Assembly (NCBI RefSeq): GCF_900459405.1
Contig: NZ_UHFN01000007.1
Coordinates: 806,001-870,000 of the forward strand
DNA: 64,000 nt
From: Streptococcus hyointestinalis
GTDB taxonomy: Bacteria; Bacillota; Bacilli; Lactobacillales; Streptococcaceae
Reading direction: 5' to 3'
The position numbers were made by a program, and so were the translations under genes. A model generated the notes under the pieces. That model searched no databases. It saw only the letters and a program-made list of their open reading frames with translations, and was not told the origin of the DNA. Position 1 is the stretch's first letter. Every line of letters begins with the position of its first letter. This document shows positions 1 to 8,709 of this stretch, piece after piece.

Positions 1-1371
1 GCCCTTGGACGCCTTGACGACCCTAACCCTGCTATCGAACTGCTAACGGGCTTTGACGACGAGGAAGCAGCTGACATTGCCAAGATGATTGGCGCTAAAA
101 ATGAAGAGCGTAAAGCACTCGTTAAGACCATCTACAATGAAGCCATGGACATGGTGGACTTGTCAAAACCGGTGCAGGTCCTAGCAAAAGAGGGCTGGCA
201 CCCAGGTGTTTTGGGCATTGTCGCAGGGCGTATTCTAGAGAAAATCGCTCAGCCAGTCATTGTCTTGACCATTGACGATGGCAAGGCTAAGGGGAGCGCT
301 AGAAGTGTTGAGGCGCTAGATATTTTTGCGGCGCTTGATGGGCATCGTGAGCTTTTTGTCGCCTTTGGTGGACATAGCGGAGCTGCTGGCATGACCCTTG
401 AAGTGGATAAGCTAGCGGCTCTTGAGGAGACCCTTGTCCGCTACATTTTGGACAATCACCTTGATATGTCTCGCAAGAAAAACCTGCAGCTGGACGCTGA
501 GTTGCGCTTTGAGTCGCTTAATCTCGAGCTTATCCGAGACATCAACACCTTGGCACCTTTTGGCATGGACAATCCAAAACCTGTCTTTTGGCTAAAGGAC
601 ATCACGGTTGAGCAAGCGAGAACTATGGGGCAAGACAATGCACACTTGAAACTCAAGCTCTCGCAAGGCGGTGTGTCTTATGATTTGGTTGCCTTTCATC
701 AGGGCAGTCGTCTGCTTGATTTTCAGCAAGCACAGCACTTAGAGCTAGCTGTGACACTGGCTATCAATGAATGGAATGGCAAGACCACTCTTCAACTTAT
801 GCTGGTTGACGCTCGTGTCAATGGCTTGCAGCTCATTGATTGTAGGGCAAAGACAGCGATGATTCCAGAAGGTGTACCAGATATTTTTGAGCAGCCAGAG
901 AGCAGTCTGGTTGCCGTTGAAGCTGTGCCAGAGCGTGAGGAGGATTTGCGCCAGCTCTTTAGGAGCCATGCCTTTGAGGCGGTTTATTTTAAAAATGTTA
1001 TCGCAAAACCTTACTACTTGACAGGTTTTGGCACACGTGAGCAATTTGCTAAGCTCTATAAGACCATCTATCAATTTCCAGAGTTTGACGTGCGCTATAA
1101 GCTGGGTGAGCTTAGTCATTACCTTAAAATCCAAGACATCTTGCTCATCAAGATGATTCAAATCTTTGAAGAGTTGCAGTTTGTCACCATCACAGACGGT
1201 GTGATGACGGTCAATACAGACGCCCAAAAACGTGAGATTTCAGAGAGCACCATCTACCAAGACTTGAAAAAACAAGTCGCCTTTCAAGAGCTGATGGCGC
1301 TTGCGACGCCAAGAGAGATTTACGACTATTTCACACATGACAAGGAGGATGACCATCATGACCATGTCTGA
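1..1371 (+). CDS. recJ: RecJ single-stranded-DNA exonuclease, C-terminal part (5' end outside window)
   Basis: The frame is open from base 1, so the gene begins before the window; 456 codons are visible. RecJ is a 5'-to-3' single-strand DNA exonuclease acting in recombinational and mismatch repair. The motif GGHSGAAG (nt 367-390) is the DHHA1-domain signature of RecJ. An OB-fold-like region follows, then the long C-terminal extension found in Firmicutes RecJ. The N-terminal DHH catalytic motifs are not in the window. The stop overlaps the start of the next gene. In streptococci recJ is normally followed closely by apt; here an acetyltransferase gene and two insertion sequences lie between them. 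Confidence 0.95.
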   Translation, partial: ALGRLDDPNPAIELLTGFDDEEAADIAKMIGAKNEERKALVKTIYNEAMDMVDLSKPVQVLAKEGWHPGVLGIVAGRILEKIAQPVIVLTIDDGKAKGSARSVEALDIFAALDGHRELFVAFGGHSGAAGMTLEVDKLAALEETLVRYILDNHLDMSRKKNLQLDAELRFESLNLELIRDINTLAPFGMDNPKPVFWLKDITVEQARTMGQDNAHLKLKLSQGGVSYDLVAFHQGSRLLDFQQAQHLELAVTLAINEWNGKTTLQLMLVDARVNGLQLIDCRAKTAMIPEGVPDIFEQPESSLVAVEAVPEREEDLRQLFRSHAFEAVYFKNVIAKPYYLTGFGTREQFAKLYKTIYQFPEFDVRYKLGELSHYLKIQDILLIKMIQIFEELQFVTITDGVMTVNTDAQKREISESTIYQDLKKQVAFQELMALATPREIYDYFTHDKEDDHHDHV

Positions 1372-1940
1372 ACTTGAAAAACTAGAAGCAGGACTGCCTT
1401 ATCGCTTTACAGATGAGGCGGTTAATGAACGCAAACTCCAAGCTGTTTTGGGCTGTCAAAAAGCTCAACAGTATTAGCGTTTTAGAGACTAGCGAGCGCC
1501 ACAAGGCAATTGTGGACTTGCTTGGCTCAACGGGGAAAAATCCGCAGATTTTACCGATTTTTAACAGCGACTACGGCAAAAATATCCATGTCGGAGATGA
1601 CTTTTTAATCAACTATAACGGTGTGATTTTGGATATTGCTCCTGTGACCATCGACAATAATGTTATGATTGGACTAAACACCTTGATTACTACTGTAGGT
1701 CACCCTTTGTCTCCTGCTGGGCGTAGGGAAAAGCTGGGCATTGCAGAGCCTATCACCATTGGTAATGACGTCTGGATTGGCGGCAATGTCACTATTTTAC
1801 CAGGAGTGACTATTGGAGACAATGTCGTTGTTGCAGCAGGTGCAGTCGTCACAAAAGACCTTCCTTCTAACTGTGTCGTCGGTGGCATTCCAGCAAAAGT
1901 CATCAAGGACATCCCAAACGACGGTAAATTCTCAAAGTAA
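1358..1940 (+). pseudogene. Maltose/galactoside O-acetyltransferase family gene, frameshifted and truncated by an IS
   Basis: The natural start is ATG 1358, behind AAGGAGGA (1342-1349) and overlapping the recJ stop. This frame reads [17 protein letters not shown] and ends at TAG 1475. The rest of the protein, from KLNSIS onward, lies in the +1 frame and shows left-handed beta-helix hexapeptide repeats ending [15 protein letters not shown] and [13 protein letters not shown], typical of sugar O-acetyltransferases (acetyl-CoA dependent, cytosolic). The two frames join at CAAAAAG (1457-1463); one A fewer would restore a continuous reading of GCQKLNSIS. The 3' end is also replaced: IS A enters after IPND and supplies GKFSK and a stop. 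The lost end (LDRG, stop) survives at 4652-4666 behind the two ISs. Probably inactive, unless slippage on A5 or a sequencing error explains the shift. Confidence 0.85.
1910..1922. repeat. 13-bp direct repeat X, copy 1 (left flank of IS A)
   Basis: CATCCCAAACGAC directly precedes IS A. Identical copies lie at 3462-3474 and 4639-4651. The copies read as target-site duplications, because joining copy 1 to the sequence after copy 3 restores the end of the acetyltransferase gene. Confidence 0.85.
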
Positions 1941-3461
1941 GTTCTAGTTCCCGTCCTTCCAGAAGTTACTCTGAGAAAACTGCATAAAATCAACAGAATT
2001 TAGTCTCAGACTAAGTTCTGTTTTTGACTAAAAATGCTGATAATAGTGAGTTTTAGGCTTGAAAATATTGAAAAAAAGGGTACACCAAAGTTGCTGGCTC
2101 TGAGACGTCTCAAAGTAAGTTCTAGTCATCTGGAATTTAGGATGGGACAAGTTCCTTTCTATTTTTGATAAATTTTTATGATAAAAACTAGCGATTATTT
2201 ATCTAATAATCGAGGTGATTGGATGACGTTCTCAGGGTCAATTTTAGAGATACCCAGAAGTGTTGCCAATTCCTTACCGTAGGTAAATGTAAAGAGTTCA
2301 TAAGCCGATTTTCCGTTGAAAGAAGCTCGTTTGACGCTGTTGACATGTGAACAAACTAGGTTGATGTCATCCTGTGTCAAGTTATCGAAGCTAGTTCCTT
2401 TAGGGAGAATATCTCTGATAAGCGTGTGATTTTTCTCAATTCTCCCCTTCTGGTCAGAACGATTTGGGTCACAGAAGAAGAGTTTAGATTCTCCACGAAC
2501 ATCCATTTCGATATCGTCTACTCTAGCGAATTCACCGCCATTATCGGTCAGAATGACAGGGAATAGTTCGCAGAAGCTCATCTCTTTCTGGTGTAGGTCA
2601 TTCTTGATAGCGTAGAGGTGTTTAGCGACCTCATTAGCTGTTTTATTATCCAGTAACCGAGCGAAAATAAAGTTGCAGTAGGAGAGGTTAAAAGTGAGAA
2701 GTACCTTTCCTCCAATCCTTCCAGTAACGGTGTCCATTTCCAGCCAGTAGCTGATATCATTCTTAGTAAGAAAGCCTTGGAAGTCCTCGTAAGACCGTCC
2801 TTCTCTAGCAGTTTTAGGAATGGGTTGGAGATTTCTGGTTCTCCGCTTTCTGAATTTCACGACACGGGGGAAATCAATAGGCTTTGTGGACAGATAGCCC
2901 TTTTCAAGGTATCTGTAGATAGAAGCTCTGGATGCCGACAGTTCATTTGAGGCGATGATGTGGTTGAGGTGTTGTCCTTTTTTGATGGCAGAAGAGACAA
3001 TCTCGTCCATGCGATAGAATTCTTCCTTGTTTAGGGCAACACCTGTTCTCGAATCTGAGAGCTTAGCTTCATAATCCAGCTGAGCTCTTTTTGCGTAGTA
3101 GAACTGTTTCTGGTATCCACAATTGCTTCTCTTTTTCGGACAGGCATTACAAACGTAAGGAGCCTTTTTGAGTAGAGGGCAGGCCTCACAATTGGAAGTC
3201 ACAGAATTTTCTTTAACCACTCGATTTCTGCGAACTTCTTTTGAGATTGTGGACGGGTCTTTTCCTAGCTTAGTAGCGATAGCTGAGAAGGTTTTTAGCT
3301 GTTCAATTCCTATTTGAATATCGTTGCGATCAGAGAGAGTTAAGTGTTTGTTTTTCATTGTTAGTTACCAACTTGTCCCATAGTAAGTTCTACCTTATTT
3401 TTTTGTCTCAGTCTAATTTCCAGTTTTTAAGACAGACTAGAACTTACTTTGAGAATTTTGG
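1923..3461 (-). mobile_element. IS A copy 1, IS30-family insertion sequence (about 1.54 kb)
   Basis: The ends carry the inverted repeat TTCTCAAAGTAAGTTCTAGT (from about 1928 and, inverted, ending about 3456). The boundary is taken from the flanking 13-bp repeats and from comparison with a second copy at 46374-47910. Subterminal sequence contains further copies of AAAGTAAGTTCTA (near 2105, and a variant near 3378) and an inner inverted pair GGGACAAGTT (about 2143 and 3371-3380), so the unit may itself be nested. Transposase is on the minus strand. The left 270 bp contain no gene. Confidence 0.8.
2195..3358 (-). CDS. IS30-family transposase (IS A copy 1)
   Basis: A 387-residue transposase. An N-terminal helix-turn-helix (residues about 5-48, including DPSTISKEVRRNR) is followed by a cysteine cluster (C57, C60, C70, C73, C80) that looks like a zinc-binding ribbon. 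An integrase-like DDE core follows: D209 in LEMDTVTG, D272 in TDNGGEF and E308 in KGRIEKNH. This order and the PKGTSF motif are typical of the IS30 family. It cuts and joins DNA at the element ends. The copy at 46644-47807 is nearly identical, differing mainly around residues 182-200 and 250-380. The gene appears intact. Confidence 0.93.
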   Translation of the reverse strand: MKNKHLTLSDRNDIQIGIEQLKTFSAIATKLGKDPSTISKEVRRNRVVKENSVTSNCEACPLLKKAPYVCNACPKKRSNCGYQKQFYYAKRAQLDYEAKLSDSRTGVALNKEEFYRMDEIVSSAIKKGQHLNHIIASNELSASRASIYRYLEKGYLSTKPIDFPRVVKFRKRRTRNLQPIPKTAREGRSYEDFQGFLTKNDISYWLEMDTVTGRIGGKVLLTFNLSYCNFIFARLLDNKTANEVAKHLYAIKNDLHQKEMSFCELFPVILTDNGGEFARVDDIEMDVRGESKLFFCDPNRSDQKGRIEKNHTLIRDILPKGTSFDNLTQDDINLVCSHVNSVKRASFNGKSAYELFTFTYGKELATLLGISKIDPENVIQSPRLLDK

Positions 3462-3474
3462 CATCCCAAACGAC
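3462..3474. repeat. 13-bp direct repeat X, copy 2 (between IS A and IS B)
   Basis: This is the only sequence between the right end of IS A and the left end of IS B, and it is identical to copies 1 and 3. Confidence 0.85.
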
Positions 3475-4638
3475 CCCGTGTTGTAAAATGAAGTGCAACA
3501 AAAAAGACATGCTCGTCTGATATACTAGAATTCCCCAACTCAGTATAGAAAGCAGATGAACATGTCCACTAATCATTCTACCAAAAAATCCTTATATTCA
3601 CACCTTTCAGCCTCTGAACGCGGAGAAATCAGCGCCTATCTCAAGATGGGCAAGAACCCCTCTGAGATTGCTCGTCTGCTTGGGCGTCATCGCTCAACCA
3701 TCAGTCGTGAAATCAAACGAGGAAGTGTTTCTCAGGTTCAAGATAAGAACGGGAAACGAATCTACTCAACGGTTTACTTTCCAGATAGTGATCAACGTGT
3801 TTATGAAACCAATCGTCGAAAAAGTGCTTATCATAAACTATCGTACTGCTCCCAGACCTTCTTCAAGGAACTTGAGAAAGCCCTGAAAACGAAACCTCGC
3901 TGTCACAGTGTCGATAGCTTTGTTCAAACTTACCGAGAAAAACATCCACTGGAAGTTATCCCTTCCACCAAGACAGTGTATCGTTACATCAAAGACGGAC
4001 TGTTGAGGGTTAAACCGATTGATTTACCTAAGATGGTGTGCATCCGAAAACGGTCTAAAGTAACGCCTAAGGCCACGACGAAAATCTTAGGAAAATCCAT
4101 TGAAGAACATCCAGAGTGTATCAATGACCGTTCTGAATTTGGGCATTGGGAGATTGATTTGGTTCTTGGCAAGAAAACCAAAGGTGAAGCTGTTATTTTG
4201 ACCTTAGTAGAGCGTCAAACACGATTGGCCATCGCTGTAAAATTGGCTAATAAACAAGCAGAAACCATCAATAGGGCTGTTAAGAGCTTACTATCGCAGT
4301 ACCCTATTCGCTCCATCACATCGGACAATGGCTCAGAGTTCAGTAGCTTGTCAGACTTAAAAGGTGTGGAAGTCTATTTTGCCCATCCTTATGCTTCTCA
4401 TGAAAGAGGAACAAATGAAAATTTCAATGGTCTCTTGAGAGAGTTTCTCCCAAAAGGTGTCTCTCTTAACTCACTAACGACAGAAGAACTCAATCACTAC
4501 GTCTCTGCTATCAATGACAGACCTAGACGACTTCACAAGTATAAAACCGCAAATATTTTGTTTGGGCTAGCCCAAACAGCTTAACCTCTGGAACTCTAGT
4601 TATCAATGAACTTGTTGCACTTGACTTGACAAGTGGGG
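3475..4638 (+). mobile_element. IS B copy 1, IS30-family insertion sequence (1164 bp)
   Basis: The ends read CCCGTGTTGTAAAATGAAGT at left and, inverted, CCCCACTTGTCAAGTCAAGT at right. They form an imperfect inverted repeat of about 27 bp with the best match in AAGTGCAACAA. All three copies in the window are exactly 1164 bp by this definition. Element and transposase are on the plus strand here. Confidence 0.9.
3556..4584 (+). CDS. IS30-family transposase (IS B copy 1)
   Basis: 342 residues. The N-terminal helix-turn-helix contains SEIARLLGRHRSTISREIKR (about residues 36-55). The DDE core has D201 (FGHWEIDLV), D257 (ITSDNGSEF) and E288 (RGTNENFNGLL), the classical IS30 signature, followed by REFLPKG and a C-terminal RPRRLHKYKTA. 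It is only distantly related to the IS A transposase. Two more copies lie at 24826-25854 and 49602-50630 with a few substitutions (for example residues 170-190). All three are full length, so the family is probably active or recently so. Confidence 0.95.
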   Translation: MNMSTNHSTKKSLYSHLSASERGEISAYLKMGKNPSEIARLLGRHRSTISREIKRGSVSQVQDKNGKRIYSTVYFPDSDQRVYETNRRKSAYHKLSYCSQTFFKELEKALKTKPRCHSVDSFVQTYREKHPLEVIPSTKTVYRYIKDGLLRVKPIDLPKMVCIRKRSKVTPKATTKILGKSIEEHPECINDRSEFGHWEIDLVLGKKTKGEAVILTLVERQTRLAIAVKLANKQAETINRAVKSLLSQYPIRSITSDNGSEFSSLSDLKGVEVYFAHPYASHERGTNENFNGLLREFLPKGVSLNSLTTEELNHYVSAINDRPRRLHKYKTANILFGLAQTA

Positions 4639-4651
4639 CATCCCAAACGAC
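4639..4651. repeat. 13-bp direct repeat X, copy 3 (right flank of IS B)
   Basis: The sequence following this copy (CTTGACAGAGGTTAA) continues the acetyltransferase frame from copy 1 as LDRG-stop, which identifies the pre-insertion locus. Confidence 0.85.
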
Positions 4652-4694
4652 CTTGACAGAGGTTAAATTTTCCATGTACGAATACTCAAAGTTA

Positions 4695-4703
4695 TGATAT
4701 AAT
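4695..4703 (+). promoter_or_regulatory. Extended -10 promoter of apt
   Basis: TGATATAAT fits the extended -10 pattern TGnTATAAT about 44 nt before the apt start. No good -35 hexamer is seen, as is usual for extended -10 promoters. Confidence 0.55.
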
Positions 4704-4746
4704 AGACTGTAAAAAATATTTTGGTAAAAGCCTAGAAAGTAAGGAA

Positions 4747-5259
4747 ATGGATTTAAAAAATTACATTGCCTCTATCAAAGACTATCCTCAAAAAGGGATT
4801 GTATTTCGTGATATCAGCCCATTGATGGCTGATGGTAATGCTTACAGCTATGCTGTACGTGAAATTGTGCAATACGCAACGGACAAAGAAATCGATATGA
4901 TTGTCGGTCCTGAAGCGCGTGGTTTTATTATTGGCTGTCCTGTTGCCTATGAGCTTGGAGTTGGCTTTGCACCGGTACGTAAGCCGGGTAAGTTGCCACG
5001 TGAGGTTATCTCAGCTGACTATGAAAAAGAGTACGGTGTTGACACGCTCACTATGCACGCTGATGCTATCAAGCCTGGTCAACGTGTGCTTATCGTTGAC
5101 GATTTGCTTGCAACTGGTGGTACTGTCAAAGCAACCATCGAGATGATTGAGCGCTTGGGTGGTGTTGTTGCAGGTTGTGCCTTTTTGATTGAGCTTGATG
5201 ACCTCAAAGGACGTGAAGCTATCGGTGATTACGACTACAAAGTCTTGATGCACTACTAA
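4747..5259 (+). CDS. apt: Adenine phosphoribosyltransferase
   Basis: 170 residues, the usual size. It makes AMP from adenine and PRPP (purine salvage, cytosol). The PRPP-binding loop is clear as [16 protein letters not shown] (about residues 116-131), and [10 protein letters not shown] and [10 protein letters not shown] are further family motifs. The start follows AAGTAAGGAAATG. It sits behind the IS pair with its own extended -10 promoter, so the insertions need not silence it. Confidence 0.97.
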   Translation: MDLKNYIASIKDYPQKGIVFRDISPLMADGNAYSYAVREIVQYATDKEIDMIVGPEARGFIIGCPVAYELGVGFAPVRKPGKLPREVISADYEKEYGVDTLTMHADAIKPGQRVLIVDDLLATGGTVKATIEMIERLGGVVAGCAFLIELDDLKGREAIGDYDYKVLMHY

Positions 5260-5260
5260 T

Positions 5261-5277
5261 TATAGTTTATAACTATA
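5261..5277. promoter_or_regulatory. MET-box operator upstream of metA
   Basis: TATAGTTTATAACTATA is a palindrome matching the MET-box of streptococcal MtaR/CmbR-type LysR regulators (arms TATAGTT/AACTATA). It lies just after the apt stop and about 22 bp upstream of the metA -35 box, a position suited to activation. Confidence 0.75.
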
Positions 5278-5299
5278 TCTAACTAAAGAAAATATATAA

Positions 5300-5328
5300 T
5301 TGAAACCTATATCTCCATGTTCTATAAT
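5300..5328 (+). promoter_or_regulatory. metA promoter
   Basis: TTGAAA (5300-5305), 17 nt, TATAAT (5323-5328). Confidence 0.75.
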
Positions 5329-5364
5329 AGAGGATAACGATATTATAGAAGTGGAGATGTTTTC

Positions 5365-6309
5365 ATGCCAATCAAAATTGATAATGCACTGCCAGCTCTA
5401 GATATTTTACGTTCTGAGAATGTTTTCATGATGGACGATAAGCGTGCCAATCACCAAGACATTCGTCCGCTAGAGGTCTTGATTGTCAACCTCATGCCTA
5501 CAAAGGAAGCAACAGAAACCCAGCTTTTGCGCCTCTTAGCCAATACCCCTCTGCAGATTAATATTGATCTCCTCTACATGTCCTCGCACACCTCAAAAAA
5601 CACTAAGGCAGAGCACTTGGAGACCTTTTATAAGACTTTTGAGGACATCAAGAACCGCTATTATGACGGCATGATTATCACAGGAGCGCCTGTTGAGACC
5701 TTGGCTTTTGAGGAAGTGGATTATTGGCAGGAGCTGTGCCAGCTTCTTAAGTGGAGTAAAAAACATGTCTTTTCCACGCTTCATCTCTGCTGGGGAGCGC
5801 AGGCTGGTTTGTATTACAATTACGGCATTGATAAGGTTTTAATGCCTCAAAAACTGTCTGGTATCTATCGTCAGGACGTTTTAGACCATCTCAATCCTTT
5901 GATGAGAGGGTTTGATGATAGCTTCAAGTCACCGCACTCCAGATACACTGAGGTGACCAAAGAGAGCTTAGAAGGTTTGGCTCAACTGGACATTTTAGCA
6001 GCAGGGAAGGAAGTCGGCTTGTCTATTTTAGCGACCAAGGATTTGCGGGAAGTCTACAGTTTTGGACATTTGGAGTATGACCGTGATACGCTAGAAAAGG
6101 AGTATCAGCGTGACCTCAAAGCTGGAAAACATCCGCAAGTGCCTAAGCACTATTTTCCAGACGATGAGCCGACTAAAAGACCACAAATGTGCTGGAATCT
6201 GCCTGCTGCGACTTTCTTTAGTAATTGGATTAACTACGCGGTTTATCAAGAAACCCCTTATCGTTTAGAGGAGCTAAACGATGATTACACTTACTATGCC
6301 TGTTTGTAG
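5365..6309 (+). CDS. metA: Homoserine O-acetyltransferase (MetA/HTS family)
   Basis: 314 residues. It activates homoserine by O-acylation, the first committed step of methionine synthesis. The catalytic Cys is C142 in [10 protein letters not shown], with the His-Glu pair in FGHLEYD (H234, E236). Residue 111 is Glu (TGAPVETL). In this family Glu at that position goes with acetyl-CoA use (as in Bacillus cereus MetA), while Gly goes with succinyl-CoA, so acetyltransferase is preferred over the usual 'succinyltransferase' label. RBS GGAG lies about 9 nt before the ATG. Upstream are a good promoter and a MET-box. dnaD starts 9 nt after its stop and may be co-transcribed. Confidence 0.93.
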   Translation: MPIKIDNALPALDILRSENVFMMDDKRANHQDIRPLEVLIVNLMPTKEATETQLLRLLANTPLQINIDLLYMSSHTSKNTKAEHLETFYKTFEDIKNRYYDGMIITGAPVETLAFEEVDYWQELCQLLKWSKKHVFSTLHLCWGAQAGLYYNYGIDKVLMPQKLSGIYRQDVLDHLNPLMRGFDDSFKSPHSRYTEVTKESLEGLAQLDILAAGKEVGLSILATKDLREVYSFGHLEYDRDTLEKEYQRDLKAGKHPQVPKHYFPDDEPTKRPQMCWNLPAATFFSNWINYAVYQETPYRLEELNDDYTYYACL

Positions 6310-6318
6310 AGAGGATTT

Positions 6319-7008
6319 ATGAGTTATTTAGAGCACTTTCGTCATGGTAATCTTGTCTTACCGAGTGATTTATTGTTTCACTATAGTGAACTCTTTACTT
6401 CAAGCGAAGAGTTTTTGGTTTGGCAATTCTTCTTTTTGCAAAATACAACCAAGCTCGATGATTTAGCACCGAGTCAGATTGCTAGCGCTCTTGGCAAGTC
6501 CTTGAGCGATGTCAATCGTATGATTAGTAACCTTACCAGTCAAGGGCTGCTAGACACTAAAACCATTGATATGGCGGGTGAGATTGAGGTGATTTTTGAC
6601 GCTAGTCCAGCGCTTGACAAGCTAGATGCCCTCACAAAAAAGGACACAGTAGCAGAGGAGAGCCTGCCTCAAACACCTAGCAATGCCTTTAAAGATTTGG
6701 TTAGTGACTTTGAGCGTGAGCTCGGGCGTTTCTTGAGTCCCTTTGAGATTGAGGAATTGCAAAAGACCATTGATGAGGACAATACAGAGCCTGAGGTGAT
6801 TCGCTTGGCGCTTCGTGAGGCTGTCCTCAATGGAAAAACCAACTTCAAATACATCAACGCTATTCTGCGCAATTGGCGACATGACAATCTCAGAACTGCA
6901 CGCCAAGTCAAAGAGCGCTTGAATGGGCGAGAAAACAAGCAGACAAAGGAAGTGCCCATCTCAGACGACTTTTTATCTGCTATTAACAATCTTTGGATGG
7001 ATGATTAA
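6319..7008 (+). CDS. dnaD: DnaD-domain replication initiation protein
   Basis: 229 residues. The N-terminal winged helix (about residues 1-95) is followed by a DnaD/DnaB-like C-terminal domain (about 125-200) with the family motif FKYINAILRNW. DnaD helps load the replicative helicase at origins and restart sites in Firmicutes. The RBS is AGAGGA, and the gene is probably read through from metA. A strong bidirectional terminator follows directly. Confidence 0.92.
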   Translation: MSYLEHFRHGNLVLPSDLLFHYSELFTSSEEFLVWQFFFLQNTTKLDDLAPSQIASALGKSLSDVNRMISNLTSQGLLDTKTIDMAGEIEVIFDASPALDKLDALTKKDTVAEESLPQTPSNAFKDLVSDFERELGRFLSPFEIEELQKTIDEDNTEPEVIRLALREAVLNGKTNFKYINAILRNWRHDNLRTARQVKERLNGRENKQTKEVPISDDFLSAINNLWMDD

Positions 7009-7037
7009 AAAGCATTTGGAGTTTTCCAAATGCTTTT
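7008..7037. terminator. Bidirectional terminator, dnaD / lipase-like gene
   Basis: AAAAGCATTTGGA pairs with TCCAAATGCTTTT, with A- and T-runs on both sides, between two convergent genes. Confidence 0.85.
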
Positions 7038-8703
7038 ACATTTGTCTCGCTCTAAAAGAACGATAGGTCAGTGTGATAATCAAAATCATCTTATAGAGAA
7101 AAAGACAGGCTAGCCCTTGATTGGTGACAAATGCCATCAAACTAGGGAAATGATAAGCCATAAGGACAAAGACGACACCTAGAAGGCTGATGATATTTAG
7201 CGCTTTGCTAAACTCGGTAAAGTAAGCTTTGATGTGGTAGGATTGAAAGAGGAGTTTGGCGATGAGCAAAAGGAGAAAGCCAAGCATGGAGTGTGGCAAA
7301 ATTTCAGAGAATTTCTGCGTGTGTAGGATGGTTAGAACGATGGTGGCGATACTGTAAATCCCTGGAAGATAGTCAAAAGACAGACGCTTTGGTGCTTTTA
7401 ACCAGCGATGGATGGCTGTGATACCAGTCACCAGTAAAGCAAGCAGATAAAGGCTAGAAAAGACCAGCAGATTCAGCTCTTGATTGCGCAGGAAAAAGTA
7501 AGCGCCCCAGAGCAGAAAAGCGATAGTGACCAAGCCGAGATAAGGGGATTTGCTGGCGAGCTGTTCAGGCAGGTAAAAGAACTTTAACAACATACGACGT
7601 GGTTTTAATTTTTGGCGGTCTGAGAGGTCTTGCTCGATGTCGCTAGTGTACCAAGAGGTAAAAAAGATAGACAGCACAGCAAGAAGCCTTTGGCGTTCAG
7701 CTTTTGTGCTTGATGCCATGGCTGAGTAGACATTTTTTAGTCGCACAGAAAAGGGCTCTTTATCAGCTCTTTTTTTGAAAAAGAGTTTCCAGACAAAGTC
7801 AATAGCGGTTTGATTGTCGGATTTGCTGGCTTGTGCTAGGTAGAGATTAGCGATTGCCTGCATTTTGCGACTGCTGGGTGTTGCATGGTTTGTGGTGACA
7901 AAGCAACAGGTCTTGGTATCGACTTGCCAGAGAAAAAGTAGGTGTTGCATGGCGCTGATACCATAGCTTTTGATAATAGCAGTTTCTACAGGCAGATGAA
8001 ACAAGACACCAACCAGAGACGCTTGTGGGCGAAAAGCGTGAATTTTAGGAAGCGTTTCTTTAAAAGCAGTGCTTTTGGTCAGATGTTCTTGGAGACCCGG
8101 AGCATCAAAGAGGTAAACATCAGAGATGTTTGCCCTAGCTTGAGAGTAGCAGGCAGCGTAGAGTGCTAGATTGCCACCCTTAGAGTGCCCAGAGACAATG
8201 ATAGAGCTCTCAGTCGCTTGTGCTAGCAGGTTGAGGTAGTTGGCAGCTAGGCGTTGCGATGGGATACTCTCCATGTAAGAAAGATTAAAATCCTCTTTCC
8301 AACCAATCACACTGCTGTCTGTCCCACGATAAACGACAAGAATCCTATCATCTAGGTAAAAGCTGATCGCAGCAAACTGCGTCTCCTCCAGCTCACTAAA
8401 ATAATCGCTGTAGGCAAAAGCGATGACGTCTTTGAAGCGCTTACTAGTAGCTAAGTGATGTAGCAAATCAACACGAGCCTCATAAGCGATAAGGAGTTCT
8501 TTAGGCTCTCTGTTATGGCGTTTTTGGTAAGCAAGTGCTAAGTCCTGTAGGCTTAAGCCTTCTTGTGGCTCAAAGGAAGAAGTTAAACTATCCGAAAAGG
8601 TCAGATAGCTTATCTCTGTTAGACAGGCGATGTCTAGTGCATTGAAAGGGCGCTGTTTTAAGCTAGTGTTACTATGCTGGTTGAGGTAATCCACGATGTT
8701 CAT
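7036..8703 (-). CDS. DUF2974/Mbeg1-like lipase-fold protein with C-terminal membrane segments
   Basis: 555 residues. The N-terminal 320 or so residues look like an alpha/beta hydrolase: the nucleophile elbow VSGHSKGGNLALYAA (G-H-S-K-G) is preceded by ILVVYRGTDSSVIGWKEDF and followed by VYLFDAPGL. The last 180 or so residues contain several hydrophobic segments (for example LGLVTIAFLLWGAYFFL and LLVFSSLYLLALLVTGI), so it is probably membrane anchored. The substrate is unknown. The ATG at 8703 is preferred over TTG 8721. There is no Shine-Dalgarno, but TGTTATAAT ends 6 nt before the ATG, so the mRNA may be leaderless. Confidence 0.8.
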   Translation of the reverse strand: MNIVDYLNQHSNTSLKQRPFNALDIACLTEISYLTFSDSLTSSFEPQEGLSLQDLALAYQKRHNREPKELLIAYEARVDLLHHLATSKRFKDVIAFAYSDYFSELEETQFAAISFYLDDRILVVYRGTDSSVIGWKEDFNLSYMESIPSQRLAANYLNLLAQATESSIIVSGHSKGGNLALYAACYSQARANISDVYLFDAPGLQEHLTKSTAFKETLPKIHAFRPQASLVGVLFHLPVETAIIKSYGISAMQHLLFLWQVDTKTCCFVTTNHATPSSRKMQAIANLYLAQASKSDNQTAIDFVWKLFFKKRADKEPFSVRLKNVYSAMASSTKAERQRLLAVLSIFFTSWYTSDIEQDLSDRQKLKPRRMLLKFFYLPEQLASKSPYLGLVTIAFLLWGAYFFLRNQELNLLVFSSLYLLALLVTGITAIHRWLKAPKRLSFDYLPGIYSIATIVLTILHTQKFSEILPHSMLGFLLLLIAKLLFQSYHIKAYFTEFSKALNIISLLGVVFVLMAYHFPSLMAFVTNQGLACLFLYKMILIITLTYRSFRARQM

Positions 8704-8709
8704 AGTGTT

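Noticed and set aside
745..1227. 160-codon open frame antisense to recJ
   Set aside because: It lies wholly within the real recJ frame, has no RBS, and reads as low-complexity shadow sequence.
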